The position numbers were made by a program, and so were the translations under genes. Under the pieces are notes generated by a model. The model saw only the letters and a program-made list of their open reading frames with translations, was not told where the DNA came from and made no database searches. This document shows positions 57,605 through 64,000 of a stretch of DNA of 64,000 nt, one piece after another. Within the stretch, counting starts at the first letter, position 1, and every line of letters starts with the position of its first letter. The stretch comes from Lycium barbarum (Eukaryota > Streptophyta > Magnoliopsida > Solanales > Solanaceae). The stretch is taken from contig NC_083341.1 in NCBI RefSeq assembly GCF_019175385.1, positions 16,252,203-16,316,202 of the forward strand, in the 5' to 3' direction.

Positions 57605-58482
57605 ATATGGCGAGCATTTATATTCGTGAAGGCGAGTTTGAGCCTTTAGACAGAAAAATGGGAGTAACTCTGAAGTTATCAATTGAAGAGCCTCCGTAGC
57701 TGGAGTTGAAGCCCTTACTTGCACATCTTAAATATGCCTTCTTAGGCGAGGATAATACCTTGCCAGTGATATTAGCAGCAGAGTTGACCACCGAAGAGGT
57801 TAGTGTTTGTCTGGAAGTATTAAAGTCTCATAAAAGGGCATTGGGGTGGCAGATATCTGATATTCAGGGAATTAGCCCCACGCTATGCATGCACAAGATA
57901 CTCATAGAAGATGATCATAAGCCTAGCGCACATCATCAACGGAGACTGAATCCTGTAATGAAGGAGGTTGTCAAGAAAGAGGTAATCAAGTAGTTAGATT
58001 GTGGCATTATTTTTCCTATTTCGGATAGCAAGTGGGTGAGTCCAGTGCAATGTGTCCCGAAGAAAGGAGGGATGAAAGTTGTGACAAATGACAAAAATGA
58101 GCTCATTCCTACTAGAACAATCATTGGATGGAGAATTTGCATGGATTATCGCAAGTTGAACGAGGCAACCAGGAAGGATCACTATCCCATTCCCTTCATT
58201 GATCAAATGCTAGACAGATTAGCTGGGCAAGAGTTTTATTATTTTCTAGATGGCTATTCTGGCTACAATCAAATAGCTATTGCTCCGGAGGATCAGAAGA
58301 AGACCACATTTAAATGCTCATATGGCACATATGCCTTCAAACGCATGCCATTTGGGTTATGTAATGCACCCACGACTTTTCAAAGGTGTATGATGGCTAT
58401 CTTTTCAGAAATGGTAGAAGATTTCGTAAAGTGTTCATGGATGATTTTTCTGTATTTGGGAACTCTTTCGGGGTGTGTTTGA
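57605..58482 (+). pseudogene. pol: Athila-2 reverse transcriptase, N-terminal half
   Basis: 57706-57993 carries the linker and start of RT (LGWQISDIQGISPTLCMHKIL). After a TAG, 58036-58482 carries SPVQCVPKKGG, ICMDYRKLNEATRKDHYPIP, FLDGYSGYNQIAIAP and MPFGLCNAPTTFQ. A frameshift near 58430 moves the catalytic FMDDF into the next frame. Confidence 0.87.
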
Positions 58483-58925
58483 AGAATCTAGACCGAGTAC
58501 TTGCGAGATGTAAAGAGACTAACCTGGTCTTGAATTGGAAAAAATATCACTTTATGGTCCGAGAAGGTATCCTCCTTGGGCACAAAGTTTCAAACAGAGG
58601 GTTGGAGGTCGAACGTGCTAAAGTGGAAGTCATTGAGAAGCTGCCACCCCCCGTATCAGTTAAGGGCGTGCGCAGTTTCCTCAGGCATGCAGGATTTTAT
58701 AGACATTTTATAAAGGATTTATCGAAGATCTCTAGTCCGATGTGTAGGTTACTTGAAAAGGAGGTGAAATTCCTATTTGATGATGCATGTATCAAGGCCT
58801 CTGAAGGTCTGAAGAAGAGATTGGTAACTGCACCAATAATCATCGCACCTGATTGGAACTTGCCATTTGAATTGATGTGTGATGAAAGCGACAATGTTGT
58901 GGGAGCTATGTTGGGCCAGAGATGA
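58386..58925 (+). pseudogene. pol: Athila-2 reverse transcriptase, C-terminal half
   Basis: Starts within the overlap and contains FMDDFSVFGNSF, the polymerase aspartates, then FYRHFIKDLSKISSPM and the RNase H beginning (FELMCDESDNVVGAMLGQ). It ends with TGA at 58923-58925. Confidence 0.87.
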
Positions 58926-59264
58926 GAGAAAGTATTTCATTCTATCTACTATACTAGCAAGATGTTCGACGCTACCCAAATTAATTACACAGTAACTGAG
59001 AAGGAGCTGCTAGTTGTGATGTATGCTTTTGATAAGTTCCGTTCCTATCTTGTTGGGACACATGTTATTGTATACACAGATCATGCGGCCATTCGCTACT
59101 TGTTCAGTAAGAAGGACGCTAAACCCAGGTTGATTCGGTGGATTCTTCTTTTGCAAGAATTTGATATTGAGATTAAAGATCGTAAGGGAGCTGAGAACCA
59201 AGTTGCAGACCATTTGTCTAGATTAGACAACTATAATCATTTTGTGAAGGATGTTCAAATTTGA
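58926..59264 (+). pseudogene. pol: Athila-2 RNase H
   Basis: Shows [34 protein letters not shown] and [11 protein letters not shown]. The frame is open from 58962 to the TGA at 59262. Confidence 0.85.
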
Positions 59265-60514
59265 GAGTCGTTCCTTGACGAGGAGCTATTTACTATTCCT
59301 GCTGCCGAAGTCCCATGGTAGACTGATATTGTGAACTTGATAGTAAGTGAGGTGTACCCACCTGACGCCACTTCACAGCAGAGAAAAAAGTTGTATCATG
59401 ATTCACGGTTTTACATATGGGATGAGCCATATTTGTTCAAGCAAGGGACTGATCAGCTAGTGCGGAGATGCATTCCACAGATTGAGGTAAGTCAAATGCT
59501 GGAGAGTTGTCATTCTTCCCCATACGGGGGGCATTTTCAAAGTGATCGTACTGCGGCTAAGGTATTACAATTCGGCTTCTATTGACCCACTCTTTTCAAA
59601 AATGCTCATGCATTTGCTAGTAGTTGCGACAGATATTAACGAACGAGAAACATCTCTAGGAGGCACGAGATTCCTTTGACAAACATATTGGAGGTAGAGA
59701 TATTTGACATCTGGGGCATTGATTTTATGGGGACTTTCCCACCATCCTTTGGCAACAATTACATTCTGCTTTCTGTCGATTATTTTTCGAAATGGGTAGA
59801 GACAGTCCCTCTTCTAACCAATGATGCAAAGGTGGTGGTGAATTTTGTGCAAAAGAACATATTCGCAAGGTTTGGAACCCCACTGGCGATGATTAGTTCT
59901 GCAACAGTTTGTTGAAGAACCTTTTGGCAAAATATGGGGTGAAGCATAATATTTCTACAACTTACCACCCACAAACATGCGGACAGGTAGAGGTCTCAAA
60001 TAGAGAAGTGAAGCAAATCTTAGAGAAGACTGTGAATGCCTAGAGGAAGGATTGGACAATGAAGTTGGATAACGCCTTGTGGGCGTATCGCATAGCCTAC
60101 AAAACCCCTATCGAAGCTTCTCCTTACAGGTTAGTTTACGGGAAGGCGTTCCATCTGCCGGTTGAGTTAGAGCATAAAGCATATTGGGCAATCAAAAAGC
60201 TTAATCTTGATATGAACCTAGCGGGAGAGAAGAGATTGCTCCAATTGCACGAGCTTGATGAATTCAGATTGAGGGCGTATGAGAACGTAAAGCTATACAA
60301 TAAGAAGGCGAAGAGATGGCACGATAAGAATATTCAATATTGTGAATTCGCGCCAGGGCAGCAGGTATTACTCTTCAACTGTAGGCTGCGGTTGTTTCCG
60401 GGAAAGCTTAAGTCTCAATGGTCTGGACCGTTTGTGGTAACAAGAACCACACCCCATGGTGCTGTGGAAATACAAACAATGGATGGGGTACGCAAGTTCC
60501 TGGTAAATGGATAG
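59265..60514 (+). pseudogene. pol: Athila-2 integrase
   Basis: 59331-59585 holds the H2C2 beginning (ESCHSSPYGGHFQSDRT). 59676-59915 holds the core start with DIWGIDFMGTFPP (first Asp). The segment that should carry the second catalytic Asp is missing near 59890-59900, with a frameshift, so the enzyme is dead. The third acidic residue survives ([12 protein letters not shown]) upstream of 60059-60514, which is the C-terminal domain with [17 protein letters not shown]. Confidence 0.85.
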
Positions 60515-60837
60515 CGTCTCAAGCGATATTAGGGTGGTGCTTTTGACAAATAGAAGGAGCAAATGCTCTTTGATGATGAATAGAGAAGGATCTACATCGT
60601 GCCGCGACGTTAAATCAAGCGCTTCTCGGGAGGCAACCTGAGTTTGTAATGTAACAATTCAAAATAAAAGAAAAAAATACAAAAAGTGTTGTGCCATGAC
60701 TATAACCAAGGCGCTGGTTGGGAAGCAACCTAACTTTTGTAACATATATGTCACGTTTGTTCATGTTGCAAGGCTAAAGAAGGAACGAGAACTCGAAACG
60801 AGTGCAAAACAACAGGAATTGAGCTCCGGGTTTATAT

Positions 60838-61150
60838 TGTACTGGGCCTATGCGTCGCATGACCATCAAACAACAGGTAAGCAGGCCAAAAATTCGGCTA
60901 AGTAAAAGATTCAGAGAAGGTTGTTTTGTGCGTTGGGCATGCATCACATGACCAGCGCACGGGTTTTACTCAGAGCTAAAATTTTAGCTAAGTAAAAAGT
61001 TCAGAGAGAGGTGTTCTGTGTGCTGGGCATGCGACGCATGACCAACGCATGAGGTTTAATCAGAGCGAAATTTTTTCTAAGTGTCAAGTTCAAAGAGTGG
61101 AGTATTGTGCGATGGCTATGCGGCGTATAGCCAACGCACGGGTCGACTCG
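60838..61150. repeat. Four palindromic CATGCG units before ORF3
   Basis: Units near 60846, 60932, 61019 and 61107, spaced about 87 bp. Each is an imperfect inverted repeat of the form GTGCTGGGCATGCG-A-CGCATGACCAACGCA, followed by a similar 'agctaag(t)..aagttcagag' spacer. Confidence 0.8.
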
Positions 61151-61320
61151 GTTAAAAAAAATAGATTTAAAATACGGACGACCCCCCAAATTCCCGCCAC
61201 TTCTCACAAATACTTTCTCTCTCTCTAAACTCATCCCCAACCGAACCTAAGAACTCAAAAACCTTCCCCAAATCCTCTCCATCCCTCAAGAAATTCGTGT
61301 GCATTGTCTCATATCTCAAC

Positions 61321-61330
61321 AAAGGTAATT
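61321..61330 (+). promoter_or_regulatory. Candidate 5' splice site upstream of ORF3
   Basis: AAAG/GTAATT after a CT-rich leader-like stretch; AG sites before 61568 could act as acceptors. This is inferred only. Confidence 0.3.
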
Positions 61331-61567
61331 AATCTTCATAAATTTTCCATGAAATCCCATTCCCTTTTCCCCCTTTGTGTTGATTTTGAGTTTGATGAAC
61401 TAAGGTTTATGGGGTTATGCGAATTTGGGTAGGGATTTGGTGTTGTTATGTTTGAAATGGTTGTTAGAAGCTAGAAGAATGATTCCCAAACAAAAGAGAG
61501 GGTCGGTCAATGGTACAAAGATTTCCCGCTAGCTGATTGATACATTCATGAACGGCCTGTCAACAAG

Positions 61568-62287
61568 ATGGCATTGAAGAAGAATTTCAAGGGGATTTAC
61601 AACCAAATAGTCAAAATGGGCCGGAGTTCGGTATTTGAAAACCCAGGGCCGGTGAATATTGATATAGTTTTGGAGCTTTATGCCAACATCATTTTGGCAA
61701 GAACAGAGGGTGGTGAGCCCCATCCTTATATGAAACTGAGAGACGAATGGGTGCCATTGACAGCATCCACTTTGTGTGCACAGTTGGGAGTTCCTGACCA
61801 TCCCGTGGAGCCATTGCTCAAGTTGATCAAAAGGCCTAACTACAAGGCCGTTCGGAAAACTTTATGTGGGCCTGATTCGAAGTTCAAGTGGGCTAGATAT
61901 AGAGAGGACCCGAGGAAGCACAAGACGATGCTAATGAGTGATTTCATAAAGGAGGCCCGAGTGTGGCTAAGGCTACTGAACTACCGTATCATGCCACTTG
62001 ACCACTTCACTATTGTGCTGAAGGACAGAGTGGCTATTGTGTACTTCTTCTTGACGGGGCAACCTGTCAGCATTGGGTATTGGATGCTTCAGGATATGAT
62101 TCACATCAGGGAGGGCAAATCCCTTAAGATCAGCATTGGAAACACACTTAAAACATACTTGAGGAGATTGGCCCCTCATTTGGAGAGTAAGTATGACAGG
62201 ATGCTTGAGTGCCCAGACAATGTGATTGACATCTCTAATGTCAAGTCTCCTGATCAGTGCACTAAGCTCAACTTGACCCCAGCCTAA
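61568..62287 (+). CDS. Athila ORF3 protein (putative plant transposon protein domain)
   Basis: 239 codons, uninterrupted. Motifs FKGIYNQIVKMGRSSVFENPG, HPYMKLRDEWVPLTASTLC, FIKEARVWLRLLNYRIMPLDH and REGKSLKISIGN fit the protein family found after pol in Athila-type elements (PF20167-like, by recall). The role is unknown; older literature calls this slot env-like, but I see no signal peptide or membrane segment. In-frame homology appears to continue upstream of the ATG (reading HERPVNK) to a stop near 61540, so the true N-terminus is probably lost. It stays open although pol is broken, which could be chance or younger replacement. Confidence 0.8.
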   Translation: MALKKNFKGIYNQIVKMGRSSVFENPGPVNIDIVLELYANIILARTEGGEPHPYMKLRDEWVPLTASTLCAQLGVPDHPVEPLLKLIKRPNYKAVRKTLCGPDSKFKWARYREDPRKHKTMLMSDFIKEARVWLRLLNYRIMPLDHFTIVLKDRVAIVYFFLTGQPVSIGYWMLQDMIHIREGKSLKISIGNTLKTYLRRLAPHLESKYDRMLECPDNVIDISNVKSPDQCTKLNLTPA

Positions 62288-62335
62288 GAAAGATCAGCCC
62301 AATCTACTGTGCTATAGCAACTTTACAAGATTGCG

Positions 62336-62584
62336 ATGATAGCTTGTGATCACTTTGAGTTAGATGTCTCGAGTGTGTTCGCAGAATGCACTCACACCAC
62401 TTACTCAAGAGTTCTCATTGGAGAGGAGGGAAAGCTGCCAGCTGATGAGAATTTGTGCTCCGCAGACCTCATAGTAGCCGAGATGGAGGAAGGTAGTGAA
62501 GAAGAGTCCCACGCACGGGATGCTGATGATGATGAGGAAGAAGATGTCGAGCCGTCTGATGGTGAGGCTGAGTATGATGACTAG
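62336..62584 (+). CDS. Acidic C-terminal continuation of ORF3
   Basis: 82 codons ending in a run of Asp/Glu (ARDADDDEEEDVEPSDGEAE). It follows ORF3 after a 45-bp gap with a stop and is probably the detached C-terminal tail of the same protein. Confidence 0.5.
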   Translation: MIACDHFELDVSSVFAECTHTTYSRVLIGEEGKLPADENLCSADLIVAEMEEGSEEESHARDADDDEEEDVEPSDGEAEYDD

Positions 62585-64000
62585 GCCCTAGTGGGCCTCA
62601 TGGAGTATTTCTTGCCTTTGTTTTAAATTTTTCCATCTATATGCTTCGAGGGCAAAGCATAATTTAAGTGTGGGGTGGGAAATAAGTCCCTTGTAACAAC
62701 ATTTTTGAGGTTGAGGATGGTGATCAAGTTGTTGTAGGTTTCTTTTTGGTAGTTTTTGAGTCTTAGAGTCGGAAAAAAAAACTCAAAAAGATTTCTAGTT
62801 TTCTTGTTTAGGTTTTCTTTGTAGCTTCTTGAGTCCCTCGTTAGTGGCACACACCATCCACCCCCTTGGGTTTTCTTATGGCCTCGGTTCTTTCCTAAGG
62901 GGGGGGGGGGGGGGGGGACCTTTGAACAGGATTAGTTTTTTCTTTGTACTTTTGTAAAAAAAAAGTCATAGGAGTCAAGCCTGTTAGACCACTTGAATGC
63001 TAGGTGCTCGGGTTAGGTGGAATGTGAAAACCATGAGCTGTTCTTGATGATTTTTAAAAGCATGCATGAAACGAAGTAACCTCTCTCGAAACACTTTTGT
63101 AGTGAAGTGCATTGACTCATGTATGACCCACTTGGCATAATGTGTAATAGTTGCTTGATTTGAGGGCTGTACGAATTTGTTTTGTATTGATTGTGTGTTG
63201 TGTGTGATGTGAGGAAACTCTTGTATGATCCATGCTGGATATTGATGACTAGAACTTGCCCGGTGTGTTCGTGAAGCGAAATTGAGTGAGAAGTTTAGGA
63301 AGATCTAGGCATTTCTTTGTTATCCGAATTTTGAAACATTGCTTGCCTACCCTATATATATATCCCTAGTCAACCCCGTTGAGCCTTTAGCTTTTTCTTT
63401 TAACAACAGCTAATTAGGCTACCCCTTTTGTTCTTATTGACCAATAGTTGATCCCTGTTTACTCCTTAGGCACTTTTAATTGCACATTAATGGAATTGGA
63501 GTTAGGATGTGAAATTAAGGGAGGGTTTGTTGGATGCAGTTGAAATGAAGGCTATTAGTGTACTTGAGTGTTTTTGAATGCTAGTTAGTGGGAAATATAA
63601 TCGTAAACTGAAAGGAAAAAAACAGAGAAAAGAACTGAAAAACAGAAAATAGAAACTTTCTAGTTAATAATTTGCTTTCTTAGTATTGTTTCCCACTAGC
63701 TTGACGAAAATAGGATGGTGCTTAAAGTTGAGAAAATAAATGGGTGTTGAGGGGATAGAATGGGTAACTTGTGGTTGAAAGTTATGGTTGATAAAGGATG
63801 GTGCAAAATGAACTATGTTGTAAGGTATTAAAAGTGCTTAGGGAGGTTAGTCACAAGTTCCAAAATATATCCTACCCGTCCCTTAGCCTACATTACAACC
63901 ATACAAGTCCTAAGTGATCCTCAATTAATCTCACTCTTATTTGCGGAACGGTTACACTAAGGGAAAGCTTATGGTTCGTCATGTTTGAGCATTGGATGTT
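62585..64000 (+). other. Athila-2 3' non-coding region
   Basis: No credible ORF. It has a purine-rich AAGTGTGGGGTGGG (62666-62679) like that 1.1 kb before the Athila-1 3' LTR, and a G19 run at 62899-62917. No LTR start is recognised before the window end. Confidence 0.6.
62899..62917. repeat. Poly-G run, 19 bases
   Basis: Uninterrupted G19; a likely slippage or sequencing-error site. Confidence 0.9.

Larger units (their letters stand above)
60515..61567 (+). other. Spacer between integrase and ORF3
   Basis: Non-coding. It contains a G/A-rich translation-stop region, four CATGCG palindromic units (60838-61150), a CT-rich leader-like stretch near 61195-61250 and a splice-donor-like AAAG/GTAATT at 61321-61330. 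Confidence 0.55.
44741..64000 (+). mobile_element. Athila-2: second Athila element, 3' end beyond window
   Basis: It comprises a 5' LTR (start uncertain, end 51405) holding a LINE, a degenerate tRNA-Asp primer site, gag split by a solo LTR, protease, RT, RNase H, integrase, an ORF3 and a long 3' region. Two hallmarks, the Athila-style Gag knuckle and the post-pol ORF, assign it. No 3' LTR is seen before 64000. Confidence 0.85.

Noticed and set aside
62585..64000. Athila-2 3' LTR in the window
   Set aside because: No match to the 5' LTR sequences near 45100 or 50900-51400 was seen.

Overview
This is a plant nuclear genomic window made almost entirely of nested transposable elements. I found no intact host gene, rRNA, tRNA or CRISPR array. 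The element families (very large Tat/Ogre-type LTRs, Athila with tRNA-Asp primer sites, Tekay/Del chromovirus pieces, an L1-type LINE with RNase H, a copia gag) and their protein style suggest a large-genome dicot, most likely Solanaceae. That is an impression from recall, not a search result.

Layout. (1) 1-4942: a Tat/Ogre-type LTR on the minus strand, cut by the window edge, inserted in a copia element. (2) 4943-5670 and 40398-41277: a minus-strand copia element (gag, tRNA-iMet primer site, LTR), split by an Athila insertion. (3) 5671-40392: the Athila element ('Athila-1'), with two LTRs and target duplication CTTTT. It is itself split by two insertions: a complete, very young 20,045-bp Tat/Ogre-type element at 7379-27423 (duplication ATCAT) and a 4.57-kb solo LTR at 32878-37444 (duplication AGCAT). 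(4) 41278-44740: decayed Tekay/Del pol and LTR fragments, with a MITE-like piece. (5) About 44741 to beyond 64000: a second Athila element ('Athila-2'). Its 5' LTR holds a 5.4-kb minus-strand LINE (45423-50819, duplication GATATATGTGC), and its gag is split by another minus-strand Tat/Ogre solo LTR (51613-55370, duplication GGAGA). Its pol is decayed, but a 239-codon ORF3 is open. The window ends before its 3' LTR.

The centrepiece is the element at 7379-27423. It has no protease, reverse transcriptase, RNase H or integrase. It keeps an uninterrupted 515-codon Gag, both LTRs (six substitutions seen over about 2.9 kb), a primer site and a polypurine tract. It therefore looks like a recently mobilised gag-only derivative (TR-GAG type) moved by enzymes supplied from elsewhere. 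Its 8.8-kb leader contains two host-derived exon fragments with intron borders: a sense PP2C phosphatase exon and an antisense exon of another plant gene. Its 3' region holds several tandem arrays, including about ten 104-bp units, and three dispersed copies of a motif that folds the same way in each copy (outer GACC/GGTC stem, hairpin, TAGGC, second hairpin), with stem sequences that differ but stay complementary. That motif is the best candidate here for an undescribed functional element.

Inferred order of events: copia; then Athila-1 into copia; then the solo-LTR parent and the gag-only element into Athila-1. The LTR at 1-4942 entered copia separately. Athila-2 received the LINE and its own Tat/Ogre insertion independently.
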